Below are positions 19,002 to 26,989 of a stretch of DNA of 64,000 nt, piece after piece (position 1 is the stretch's first letter; each line of letters starts with the position of its first letter). The translations under genes and the position numbers were made by a program. The stretch comes from Rhizobium rosettiformans (lineage in GTDB: Bacteria; Pseudomonadota; Alphaproteobacteria; Rhizobiales; Rhizobiaceae), in the NCBI RefSeq assembly GCF_016806065.1, contig NZ_CP032405.1, positions 558,001 to 622,000 of the forward strand, read 5' to 3'. Below the pieces are notes generated by a model. The model was not told the origin of the DNA. It made no database searches and saw only the letters and a list, made by a program, of their open reading frames with translations.

Positions 19002-19592
19002 ATGACGGCACTTTCGAACCTGACCAATCTGCTCGGCCGGCTGAATGCCGCGGTGCTGACGGTCGGATTGTGGCTTGGGGCCGGCGCGCTCGGCATCATG
19101 CTCGTGTTCATCCTCGTTCAGGTCTTCTTTCGCTATGTTCTCGGCAATGCGCTGCCGTGGAGTGAGGAAGGGTCCCGTTTCCTAATGCTATGGATGACGG
19201 GCTTGATGGTGCCGACGGCATTCCGCCAGGGCGGCTTTGTCGCCATCACGATGATCCTCGACATCTTTCCGCGCCTGATCGGCGGCATCATCAACCTGCT
19301 TTTCCTCGTCCTGACTGCAGTCCTTCTTTACGTCGCCATGCGCATCGGCTGGGCAGAAGTGACAGGGCTCGGCGGACGGTTTGCCATGCCGGCAATTGCG
19401 GTGCCGACGTCTCTTGACCTCAGCACCTGGATGAAGGTGCCGCGTGGCTGGATGATGGCATCGCTTGCGACGGGTGTGACCATGATGTTCGTGGTCAGCA
19501 TCGAACTGATCCTGCGCAACCTGATCGAACTGACGGGACATCAGCAAAAACTCGAGCCGGTCGCCTCGCTCGCAGGACTGGGAGCCGAGTGA
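19002..19592 (+). CDS. dctQ: TRAP transporter small permease subunit
   Basis: A 196-residue DctQ-family membrane protein with four hydrophobic helices and the conserved VFFRYVLGNALPWSEEGSRFLMLWMTGLMVPTAFRQGG segment. It joins DctM in the inner membrane to form the secondary transporter. It overlaps dctM by ATGA. Its position directly after the sulfonate enzymes suggests import of their substrate. Confidence 0.92.
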   Translation: MTALSNLTNLLGRLNAAVLTVGLWLGAGALGIMLVFILVQVFFRYVLGNALPWSEEGSRFLMLWMTGLMVPTAFRQGGFVAITMILDIFPRLIGGIINLLFLVLTAVLLYVAMRIGWAEVTGLGGRFAMPAIAVPTSLDLSTWMKVPRGWMMASLATGVTMMFVVSIELILRNLIELTGHQQKLEPVASLAGLGAE

Positions 19593-20881
19593 TGCTGAGC
19601 CTCTTCCTCCCCCTTTTCATGATCCTTCTGCTGCTCGGCTTCCCGATCGTGTTCGGCCTGATCGCAGCACCCGCCATTCTCCTCTGGCTGAACGGCCAGG
19701 AGCGCGACATCGTGCTCCTCTATCGCAATGTCTATAACGGGATGGACAGCTTCCCGCTGATGGCGATCCCCTTCTTCATGCTGGCCGGGGAACTGATGAA
19801 CCGGGCCGGCATCACCATGCGCCTCGTAGAGTTCGCCCAGGCGGTGATCGGCCATCTGCGCGGAGGCCTCGCGCACGTCAACATTCTGTCCTCGATGCTG
19901 TTTGCCGGCCTCTCAGGCTCGGCCGTGGCGGACGTCTCCGCCCTTGGCTCGATGCTGATCCCGGCAATGGAAAAGCAGGGCTACAGCCGTAAATTTGCGA
20001 CCGCCGTTACGGCCGCATCCTCGATCATCGGCCCGATCATCCCACCATCAGGCATCATGATCATTTATGCCTATGTCATGGGCGAAAGCGTGGCTGCGCT
20101 TTTCCTGGCTGGCATCGTTCCGGGCGTCCTGATCGGTCTGAGCCTCATGGCGATCGTCTACCTGCTTGCCGATCGCGAGAACCTGCCGGCGGCAACCACC
20201 CGCGCAACCTGGTCCGAACGTGGGCGTGCAAGCCTCAATGCCTTCTGGCCGCTAATGACCCCAGTCATCATCATGGGTGGCATTCTCGGCGGCATCTTCA
20301 CGCCAACGGAAGCCTCCGCCATTGCTGTCGGCTACGCAATCTTTATCGGCCTCTTCGTGCTGCGCAGTCTGAAAGTCGGCGACATGCCGAGAATTCTGAT
20401 GCGCGCCGCCATGACCTCCGCAGTCGTCCTGCTGCTCGTAGGCGCGGCCATGGCCTTCAAGACGGTCGCCAGCCTGTCGCATACGCCCGAACTCCTGGCG
20501 TCGATTATCCTGAGCCTCAGCGAAAATCCGCTGGTCCTGCTGCTGCTGATCAACCTGCTGCTCTTCGTGGTCGGCATGTTCCTCGATGCAGGGCCGGCAA
20601 TCATCATTCTCGGCCCGATCCTTGGCCCGATCTTCACCCAGATGGGTGTGGATTCCGTCCACTTCGCCATCATCATGGCGGTCAACCTGACGGTTGGCCT
20701 TCTGACCCCACCGATGGGCCTGGTACTCTTCGTCTCGTCGTCCGTCTCCGGCCTCAAGGTCGAGACGATCGCCAAGGCCACACTGCCGTTCTTGGCGGCG
20801 GAAATCGTCGTGATCTTTCTGATCACCTATTTCCCCGCTTTGACGCTCACGCTCCCGCGCCTTGCGGGCTTCGTCGACTAA
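19589..20881 (+). CDS. dctM: TRAP transporter large permease subunit
   Basis: A 430-residue DctM-family protein with about 12 membrane segments. Motifs include FPLMAIPFFMLAGELMNRAGITMRLVEFAQAVIGHLRGGLAHVNI, SGSAVADVSALGSMLIPAM, IGPIIPPSGIMIIY and LTPPMGLVLF. It forms the sodium-coupled channel fed by the DctP binding protein encoded next. Confidence 0.95.
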   Translation: MMLSLFLPLFMILLLLGFPIVFGLIAAPAILLWLNGQERDIVLLYRNVYNGMDSFPLMAIPFFMLAGELMNRAGITMRLVEFAQAVIGHLRGGLAHVNILSSMLFAGLSGSAVADVSALGSMLIPAMEKQGYSRKFATAVTAASSIIGPIIPPSGIMIIYAYVMGESVAALFLAGIVPGVLIGLSLMAIVYLLADRENLPAATTRATWSERGRASLNAFWPLMTPVIIMGGILGGIFTPTEASAIAVGYAIFIGLFVLRSLKVGDMPRILMRAAMTSAVVLLLVGAAMAFKTVASLSHTPELLASIILSLSENPLVLLLLINLLLFVVGMFLDAGPAIIILGPILGPIFTQMGVDSVHFAIIMAVNLTVGLLTPPMGLVLFVSSSVSGLKVETIAKATLPFLAAEIVVIFLITYFPALTLTLPRLAGFVD

Positions 20882-20904
20882 CTTGAGAAAAGGGAGGAAC
20901 CAGA

Positions 20905-21960
20905 ATGCTCAAGTCCATGTTGAAAACCTTGGCTTTGGCTAGCGCGCTCACCATCACCGGTGTTGCGCAGGCAGCAGACATCACGCTGCGCGCCACAGCC
21001 AACTCCAACGAAAACGATGAGGACTATGATGGTCTTGTCGTCTTCAAGAACTATGTCGAAAACGCCTCGAACGGCGCGATCGCGGTCGAGCTCTTCATCG
21101 GCACCCAGCTCTGCGCCACCGGCGAGGAATGCCTGCAAGGCGTTGCCGACGGCTCGATCGACATTTACATTTCGACCTCAGGCGGCGCCGCCGGTCTCTT
21201 CCCGTACATCCAGGTCCTCGACCTGCCCTACCTGATGAGCGACGACCGCGTGGCAGAGACCGTGCTGACCGGCGACTTCACGCGCAAGCTGCGCGAGAAG
21301 GCCTTGGCAGACAGCGACAACAAGATCCGCCTGATGACCATCGGCAACACCGGCGGCTGGCGCAACTACGCCAACACCAAGCAGACGGTGAAGTCGCCCG
21401 ATGATCTGAAAGGTCTGAAGATGCGCACCGTACCGGCCGATCTGCCGCAGCAGGTAGCGACCGCCGTGGGAGCAGCCCCGACCCCGATCCCGTGGCCGGA
21501 ACTTTTCACTTCGCTGCAGACGGGCGTCGTGGAAGGTACCGCCAACGGCATCACCGACATCATGTCGATGAAGTTTCCGGATGCCGGCCTCAAATACCTG
21601 ACGCTCGATGGCCACAGCTACATGGGCGCCTTCTGGTGGATGTCGAATGACCGCTTCACCGGCCTGACACCGGAGCAGAAACAGGTCGTCGTCGATGGCT
21701 TTGCCGCCCTCCAGCAGGCGACCTTCGCCTCGCCGAAGCGCAAGGAAATCGCAGCCTATCAGGACTTCGCTAAGGCCGGCGGTGAGATCTACGTGCCGAC
21801 GGCCGAGGAGAAGGAAGCCTTCAAGGCGGCCGTCTCGCCCGTCTTCGACTGGTTCAAGGCCAATGTCACCGGCGGCGCCGAAGTGTTCGACCAGTTCACG
21901 GCAGCGGTCGCCGACGCCCAGACAAAGGTTGACGCCGAGCGCGCAGCGGATCTGAACTGA
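20905..21960 (+). CDS. dctP: TRAP transporter substrate-binding protein
   Basis: A 351-residue periplasmic DctP-family protein with a signal peptide ending VAQAAD at about residue 26. Motifs include GEECLQGVADGSIDIYISTSGGAAGLFPYIQVLDLPYLM, the Arg-containing GLKMRTVPADLPQQVATAVGAAPTPIPWPELFTSLQTGVVEGTANGI typical of TRAP ligand carboxylate contacts, and SYMGAFWWMSNDRF. A sulfonate or sulfo-sugar ligand is inferred from the operon. GGGAGGA precedes the ATG. Confidence 0.93.
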   Translation: MLKSMLKTLALASALTITGVAQAADITLRATANSNENDEDYDGLVVFKNYVENASNGAIAVELFIGTQLCATGEECLQGVADGSIDIYISTSGGAAGLFPYIQVLDLPYLMSDDRVAETVLTGDFTRKLREKALADSDNKIRLMTIGNTGGWRNYANTKQTVKSPDDLKGLKMRTVPADLPQQVATAVGAAPTPIPWPELFTSLQTGVVEGTANGITDIMSMKFPDAGLKYLTLDGHSYMGAFWWMSNDRFTGLTPEQKQVVVDGFAALQQATFASPKRKEIAAYQDFAKAGGEIYVPTAEEKEAFKAAVSPVFDWFKANVTGGAEVFDQFTAAVADAQTKVDAERAADLN

Positions 21961-21968
21961 CGACATTA

Positions 21969-22001
21969 GGGATGCGCGGTATGCCGCGCATCCCTTCATT
22001 T
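21969..22001 (+). terminator. Terminator-like hairpin after dctP
   Basis: Perfect 11-base arms GGGATGCGCGG (21969-21979) and CCGCGCATCCC (21984-21994), a 4-base loop, and a T-rich tail TTCATTT. It lies nine bases after the dctP stop. Confidence 0.65.
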
Positions 22002-22057
22002 CGCCCTCCGCATCATCCGATGCCACCATGCACAGGGCGCTCTACCAGAGGTGATCC

Positions 22058-23104
22058 ATGCCAGAACCGTCGACCGCCTCGCCCGATCCGGAACGAGACC
22101 GCCACTCTGCGACTTTGAGCGAGCGATGGCAGAAGCTTTTCCCTGGCCTCTCCGTGACCGTGTTGATCGCTCTCGCATCCGCCTTCCTGTCTGAACATTA
22201 CGGCGCACCGGCCATGCTGCTGGCGATCCTGATCGGGCTGGCCTTGCACTTCCTTGCAGAAGACCCGAAGACGGCTGCCGGCTTGGACTTCGCTTCACGC
22301 ACGGTGCTGCGGCTTGGCATCGCGCTGCTCGGCCTGAGAGTCAGTGTCGCCATGTTTGCCGAGCTGGGTGCGGCCGTGATCGCCATGATCGTCGGTGCAG
22401 TCCTGCTCACCATCCTCTTCGGCATCCTCGCCTCGCGCCTTACTGGCCAGGGTACCCAGTTCGGCGTACTCACCGGCGGCGCGGTCGCCATCTGCGGCGC
22501 CTCGGCAGCCCTTGCGATCTCCGCCACCCTTGGAAACCGCAGCAAGGAAGCCGACCAGCAGATGGTCTTCACCGTCATCGGTGTGACCATGCTGTCCACG
22601 CTCGCCATGATCTTCTACCCGATCCTCGCAAGTCTCGCAGGGTTGGACGATCACCAGACCGGCATCTTCCTCGGCGCGACAATCCATGATGTCGCTCAGG
22701 TCGCAGGCGCAGGTTTCTCGGTCTCCGTGCCCGCAGGCGAAACCGCCGTCTTCGTCAAGCTCATCCGCGTGACCATGCTGGCGCCGGTAGTCCTCGTGGC
22801 AGCACTCGCCTTTAGAAGCACGATTTCCGGCGATGTGAAGCGCCCGCCGCTGCTGCCGAGCTTCGTGGTCGCCTTCCTGTTGCTGGCGGCACTGAATTCG
22901 CTTGTGACTATCCCCACCGTGGTGGCCGATTGGGCAGGCATTGTCTCGCGCTGGGCCCTCCTCGTCGCCATTGCTGCCGTCGGCGTAAAGACCTCGCTGC
23001 CGGAAGTCTTCAAGATCGGCGGACGCGCGATTGGCGTTCTGGTCGCCGATACCGCCTTCCTTGCACTGATCGTACTCGCAGTCCTCGTTTTTGTTGGACT
23101 GTGA
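22058..23104 (+). CDS. YeiH/UPF0324-family putative sulfate/sulfite exporter
   Basis: A 348-residue membrane protein with about 10 hydrophobic segments. Family motifs are LRLGIALLGLRVS, FGVLTGGAVAICGASAALAISA, and GIFLGATIHDVAQVAGAGFSVS. Members are annotated as putative sulfate exporters and are often found beside sulfonate-degrading genes, where they may export the sulfite or sulfate released by desulfonation. That fits here, since it follows the desulfonating monooxygenase and TRAP genes. A hairpin separates it from dctP, so it may be transcribed partly on its own. Confidence 0.85.
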   Translation: MPEPSTASPDPERDRHSATLSERWQKLFPGLSVTVLIALASAFLSEHYGAPAMLLAILIGLALHFLAEDPKTAAGLDFASRTVLRLGIALLGLRVSVAMFAELGAAVIAMIVGAVLLTILFGILASRLTGQGTQFGVLTGGAVAICGASAALAISATLGNRSKEADQQMVFTVIGVTMLSTLAMIFYPILASLAGLDDHQTGIFLGATIHDVAQVAGAGFSVSVPAGETAVFVKLIRVTMLAPVVLVAALAFRSTISGDVKRPPLLPSFVVAFLLLAALNSLVTIPTVVADWAGIVSRWALLVAIAAVGVKTSLPEVFKIGGRAIGVLVADTAFLALIVLAVLVFVGL

Positions 23105-23157
23105 CGGAACGACCGGCACCATTGGGCAGGCGCTGAAAATCCGCTAGAGGATCATGA

Positions 23158-23171
23158 GCCGGCATGCCGGC
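23158..23171. repeat. 14-base perfect palindrome upstream of the XRE regulator
   Basis: GCCGGCATGCCGGC lies 19 bases before the regulator start. It could be an autoregulatory site or simple chance in GC-rich DNA. Confidence 0.3.
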
Positions 23172-23189
23172 GAAACATGAGGAGGATCC

Positions 23190-23849
23190 ATGGCCAAGAC
23201 AACCAAGAAAGCGACGAGCACTCCGAAGCCGGCGCTGTCGCAGGATCCCCATGCCGTGCGCGAGCCCCGCGCCAACAATCTCGAAATGGCGATTGGCCAT
23301 GAGGTCCGCACCTATCGCAAGAAACTGGGCATAACGGTCGCCGATCTCGCCGCGGCCACCGGCATGTCGGTCGGCATGCTCTCGAAGATCGAGAACGGCA
23401 ATATCTCGCCTTCGCTGACCACGCTTCAGGCGCTGTCGAAGGCGCTGGGCATGCCGATCACAGCCTTCTTCAAGGGCTTCGAGGAGCCGAAGTCGGCGAG
23501 CTTCGTCAAGGCAGGCGAAGGCGTGAACTTGGAGCGCCGTGGAACCCGGGCCGGCCATCACTACAGCCTGCTAGGCCACATCGAAAACAACACCTCCGGC
23601 GTCGTCGTCGAGCCCTATCTGATCACACTGAACGCCGAGTCCGACATATTCCCGACATTCCAGCATGAGGGCATGGAATTTCTCTACATGCTGGAGGGCG
23701 AAGTAGTCTATCGCCATGGGGACAGCCTCTACCGGATGCAAGCTGGCGATAGTCTCTTCTTTGACGCCGATGCACCACATGGCCCTGAAGAACTCGTAAG
23801 CCTGCCCGCACGATACATCTCGATCATCTCCTATCCCCAACGTCGATAG
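23190..23849 (+). CDS. XRE-family transcriptional regulator with C-terminal cupin domain
   Basis: A 219-residue regulator. A basic N-terminal tail is followed by a helix-turn-helix (EVRTYRKKLGITVADLAAATGMSVGMLSKIENGNISPSLTTLQALSKAL, residues about 38-87). A double-stranded beta-helix cupin (about 145-210) contains HEGMEFLYMLEGEVVYRHG and GDSLFFDADAPHGP. Such regulators sense small metabolites. It directly precedes and is codirectional with glxBCD-glnT, and a long inverted repeat sits between them. GAGGAGG precedes the ATG. Confidence 0.92.
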   Translation: MAKTTKKATSTPKPALSQDPHAVREPRANNLEMAIGHEVRTYRKKLGITVADLAAATGMSVGMLSKIENGNISPSLTTLQALSKALGMPITAFFKGFEEPKSASFVKAGEGVNLERRGTRAGHHYSLLGHIENNTSGVVVEPYLITLNAESDIFPTFQHEGMEFLYMLEGEVVYRHGDSLYRMQAGDSLFFDADAPHGPEELVSLPARYISIISYPQRR

Positions 23850-23856
23850 TTGCCCA

Positions 23857-23893
23857 CCAAGAAAACTTTATTCCTTTTGATTGATTTTCTTGG
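23857..23893. promoter_or_regulatory. Inverted repeat in the glxB promoter region
   Basis: Perfect 9-base arms CCAAGAAAA (23857-23865) and TTTTCTTGG (23885-23893) are separated by 19 AT-rich bases. They lie between the XRE regulator and glxB, in the most AT-rich patch nearby, so an operator/promoter for the glx genes is likely. Confidence 0.5.
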
Positions 23894-23938
23894 ATGCCGC
23901 TGCTAGCCCTTTCTCCAGAGACATTGGAGGGCGTGGCC

Positions 23939-24844
23939 ATGTGCGGAATTGTCGGTCTGTTTCTCAAGGACAAGGCGCTGGAGCCCCGGCTCGGCGATCT
24001 TCTCTCCGACATGCTGATCACCATGACCGACCGAGGACCGGACTCGGCCGGCATCGCCATCTATGGCGGCGTCGACGGCAAGACCGCCAAGGTCACCATC
24101 CAGTCGGCCGACCCGGAAAGTGATTTTACAGGTCTCGCGGAAGATCTGGCCAAAGCAGGCATAGACTCCGAAATCGAATTGAAGAGTACCCATGCGGTCA
24201 TCTCGATCGCTGCGAGCAAGCTGCCCGAGATCCGGGCAGCCCTTGCCGAAATCCGCCCCAATGTCCGCATCATGGGCTCCGGGGAAAGCGTCGAAATCTT
24301 CAAGGAAGTCGGTCTTCCCAAGGACGTCGTCCAGCGCTTCGGCGTCCGCGCCATGGGCGGCACCCACGGTATCGGCCATACCCGCATGGCGACCGAGAGC
24401 GCAGTCACCACGCTCGGCGCTCACCCCTTTTCGACAGGTGCCGACCAGTGCCTCGTGCACAATGGCTCGCTGTCAAACCACAACAACCTGCGCCGTGAAC
24501 TCATCCGCGAAGGCATGGCCTTCGAGACCCAGAACGACTCGGAAGTCGCCGCCGCCTATCTCACGGCGGAAATGGCCAAGGGCAAGGATCTGGGGCAAGC
24601 GCTGACCGGCGCGCTCGACGATCTCGACGGATTCTTCACCTTCGTCGTCGGGACCAAGACCGGCTTCGGCGTGGTGCGCGACCCGATCGCCTGCAAGCCC
24701 GCCGTCATGGCCGAGACAGACCAGTATGTCGCCTTCGGCTCCGAATACCGCGCGCTGGTCAACCTGCCCGGTATCGAGACCGCCCGGGTCTGGGAGCCGG
24801 AGCCGGCGACCGTCTACTTCTGGGACCACGAAAAGGCCGCCTGA
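23939..24844 (+). CDS. glxB: Class II glutamine amidotransferase, GlxB/MgsA-like
   Basis: A 301-residue Ntn-type glutaminase. The mature nucleophile is Cys2 of MCGIVGLF. Other motifs are DRGPDSAGIAIYG, GHTRMATESAVTTLGAHPFS and HNGSLSNHNNLRRELIREG. It would release ammonia from glutamine for the neighbouring synthase subunits. Rhizobial glxB and the A subunit of N-methylglutamate synthase have this form. GGAGGG precedes the ATG, which was chosen because the Cys must follow Met directly. Confidence 0.9.
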   Translation: MCGIVGLFLKDKALEPRLGDLLSDMLITMTDRGPDSAGIAIYGGVDGKTAKVTIQSADPESDFTGLAEDLAKAGIDSEIELKSTHAVISIAASKLPEIRAALAEIRPNVRIMGSGESVEIFKEVGLPKDVVQRFGVRAMGGTHGIGHTRMATESAVTTLGAHPFSTGADQCLVHNGSLSNHNNLRRELIREGMAFETQNDSEVAAAYLTAEMAKGKDLGQALTGALDDLDGFFTFVVGTKTGFGVVRDPIACKPAVMAETDQYVAFGSEYRALVNLPGIETARVWEPEPATVYFWDHEKAA

Positions 24845-24873
24845 AACCTCTCCCTTTCGAGAAAGCTTGCCGA

Positions 24874-25560
24874 ATGCCCGTCTTCGACCTCTCCCACACC
24901 CCGCTTCGTGAGCTCAACAGCGCGCTGCACACACTCGGCGCCGGCTCGAACGACGCCCTCTTCGAAGTGGTCAATCCACGCGGTCACCACGCGGTCGCCG
25001 TCGGCATCGATGCACCCGTCACCGTCGAGGTGAAGGGATCGGTCGGCTATTACTGCGCTGGCATGAATGATGGCGGCACAGTCACCATCCATGGTTCTGC
25101 CGGTCCCGGTGTGGCCGAAAACATGATGTCCGGCACGGTGGTGATCGAGGGCGACGCATCGCAATATGCCGGCGCCACCGGTCGAGGCGGCCTGCTCGTC
25201 ATCAAGGGCAATGCCGCCTCCCGCTGCGGCATCTCGATGAAGGGCATCGACATCGTCGTGCACGGCTCGATCGGCCACATGTCGGCCTTTATGGGCCAGT
25301 CCGGCCACCTCGTCGTCTGCGGCGACGCGGGCGAAGCTTTGGGCGACAGCATTTACGAAGCGAAGCTCTTCGTGCGCGGCTCGGTGAAGAGCCTCGGCGC
25401 CGATTGCATCGAAAAGGAGATGCGCCCGGAACACCTCGAAAAGCTGGCCGAACTGCTGGCCAAGGCCGGCGTGACGCATGCCAAGCCCGAGGAGTTCAAG
25501 CGCTACGGCTCGGCCCGCAAGCTCTACAATTTCAACATCGACAATGCCGATGCGTATTGA
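24874..25560 (+). CDS. glxC: Glutamate synthase GXGXG-domain protein, GlxC/MgsB-like
   Basis: A 228-residue single-domain protein equal to the C-terminal beta-helix (GXGXG) domain of glutamate synthase large subunit. Repeated Gly turns are visible in GSVGYYCAGMNDGGTVTIHGSAGPGVAENMMSG and QYAGATGRGGLLVIKGNAASRCG. It is the structural middle piece of the split glutamate/N-methylglutamate synthase encoded by glxBCD (mgsABC). Confidence 0.9.
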   Translation: MPVFDLSHTPLRELNSALHTLGAGSNDALFEVVNPRGHHAVAVGIDAPVTVEVKGSVGYYCAGMNDGGTVTIHGSAGPGVAENMMSGTVVIEGDASQYAGATGRGGLLVIKGNAASRCGISMKGIDIVVHGSIGHMSAFMGQSGHLVVCGDAGEALGDSIYEAKLFVRGSVKSLGADCIEKEMRPEHLEKLAELLAKAGVTHAKPEEFKRYGSARKLYNFNIDNADAY

Positions 25561-25575
25561 GGCGAGGAAAAGCTG

Positions 25576-26904
25576 ATGAGCTACCACAACCCGTTTACCC
25601 CGCCGCGCAAGTCTGCCACCTTCGATGACCATACGCTCGCTGAAATCCGTCGAGCAGCAGCCACCGGCATCTACGATATCAGAGGCGGCGGCACGAAGCG
25701 CAAGGTGCCGCATTTCGACGACCTGCTCTTCCTCGGCGCCTCGATCTCCCGCTATCCACTCGAAGGCTATCGCGAGAAATGCGACACTTCGGTGGTCCTC
25801 GGCACGCGTTTTGCCAAGAAGCCGATCGAGCTGAAGATCCCGATCACCATCGCCGGCATGAGCTTCGGCGCCCTCTCGGGCAATGCCAAGGAAGCGCTCG
25901 GGCGCGGCGCGACGCTGGCAGGCACCTCGACCACGACGGGCGACGGCGGCATGACCGATGAGGAACGCGGCCATTCGGAAAAGCTGGTCTATCAGTACCT
26001 CCCCTCTCGTTACGGCATGAACCCCAGGGATCTGCGCCGCGCCGATGCGATCGAGATCGTGGTCGGTCAGGGCGCAAAGCCCGGCGGCGGCGGCATGCTG
26101 CTCGGCCAGAAGATCTCCGACCGCGTCGCCCAGATGCGCAACCTGCCGATGGGCATCGACCAGCGCTCCGCCTGCCGCCACCCCGACTGGACCGGCCCCG
26201 ATGATCTCGAGATCAAGATCCTCGAACTGCGCGAAATTACTGACTGGGAAAAGCCGATCTACGTGAAAGTCGGCGGCGCCCGTCCCTATTATGACACCGC
26301 TCTTGCCGTGAAGGCCGGCGCCGATGTCGTCGTGCTCGACGGCATGCAGGGTGGAACGGCGGCCACCCAGGACGTGTTCATCGAGAATGTGGGCATGCCG
26401 ACGCTCGCCTGCATCCGTCCCGCCGTCCAGGCCCTGCAGGACCTCGGCATGCATCGCAAGGTGCAGCTGGTGATCTCGGGCGGCATCCGCTCGGGAGCCG
26501 ATGTGGCCAAAGCTCTGGCGCTCGGCGCCGACGTCGTCTCGATCGGCACGGCAGCCCTCGTTGCCATCGGCGATAATGATCCGAAATGGGAAGAGGAATA
26601 CCAGAAGCTTGGCACCACAGCCGGGGCCTATGACGACTGGCACGAGGGCAAGGACCCCGCCGGCATCACCACGCAGGATCCCGAGCTTGCCGCCCGCCTC
26701 GACCCGGTCGCCGCCGGTCGCAGGCTCGCCAACTATCTCAAGGTCATGACGCTGGAGGCGCAGACCATTGCCCGCGCCTGCGGCAAGAACAAGCTCACCA
26801 ACCTGGAGCCGGAAGATCTCTGCGCACTAACGATGGAGGCCGCCGCCATGGCGCAGGTGCCTCTTGCCGGCACCAGCTGGTATCCCGGCAAGGGAGGTTT
26901 CTAA
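25576..26904 (+). CDS. glxD: FMN-binding glutamate synthase-domain protein, GlxD/MgsC-like
   Basis: A 442-residue protein matching the FMN/Fe-S synthase domain of glutamate synthase. Motifs are ITIAGMSFGALSGNAKEALGRGATLAGTSTTTGDGG, VGQGAKPGGGGMLLGQKIS, YVKVGGARPYYDTALAVKAGADVVVLDGMQGGTAATQDVFIENVG and VISGGIRSGADVAKALALGADVVSIGTAAL. It would condense ammonia or methylamine with 2-oxoglutarate. Spacing to glxC is 15 bases, so glxBCD form one transcript ending at the terminator that follows. Confidence 0.92.
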   Translation: MSYHNPFTPPRKSATFDDHTLAEIRRAAATGIYDIRGGGTKRKVPHFDDLLFLGASISRYPLEGYREKCDTSVVLGTRFAKKPIELKIPITIAGMSFGALSGNAKEALGRGATLAGTSTTTGDGGMTDEERGHSEKLVYQYLPSRYGMNPRDLRRADAIEIVVGQGAKPGGGGMLLGQKISDRVAQMRNLPMGIDQRSACRHPDWTGPDDLEIKILELREITDWEKPIYVKVGGARPYYDTALAVKAGADVVVLDGMQGGTAATQDVFIENVGMPTLACIRPAVQALQDLGMHRKVQLVISGGIRSGADVAKALALGADVVSIGTAALVAIGDNDPKWEEEYQKLGTTAGAYDDWHEGKDPAGITTQDPELAARLDPVAAGRRLANYLKVMTLEAQTIARACGKNKLTNLEPEDLCALTMEAAAMAQVPLAGTSWYPGKGGF

Positions 26905-26910
26905 CGTTAA

Positions 26911-26950
26911 AATGGCCGCATCTGATCCCACGGATGCGGCCATTCTTTTT
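26911..26950 (+). terminator. Rho-independent terminator after glxD
   Basis: Perfect 12-base arms AATGGCCGCATC (26911-26922) and GATGCGGCCATT (26933-26944), a 10-base loop, and CTTTTT directly after. It starts seven bases after the glxD stop and should set glnT expression apart from glxBCD. Confidence 0.85.
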
Positions 26951-26989
26951 CAACACATGTGTCTCAATCCATAAAAACAGGGGAACGAC

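Noticed and set aside
24814..26643. 609-codon open frame opposite glxC and glxD
   Set aside because: The plus strand encodes two clear glutamate-synthase-type proteins; the antisense frame is a shadow.
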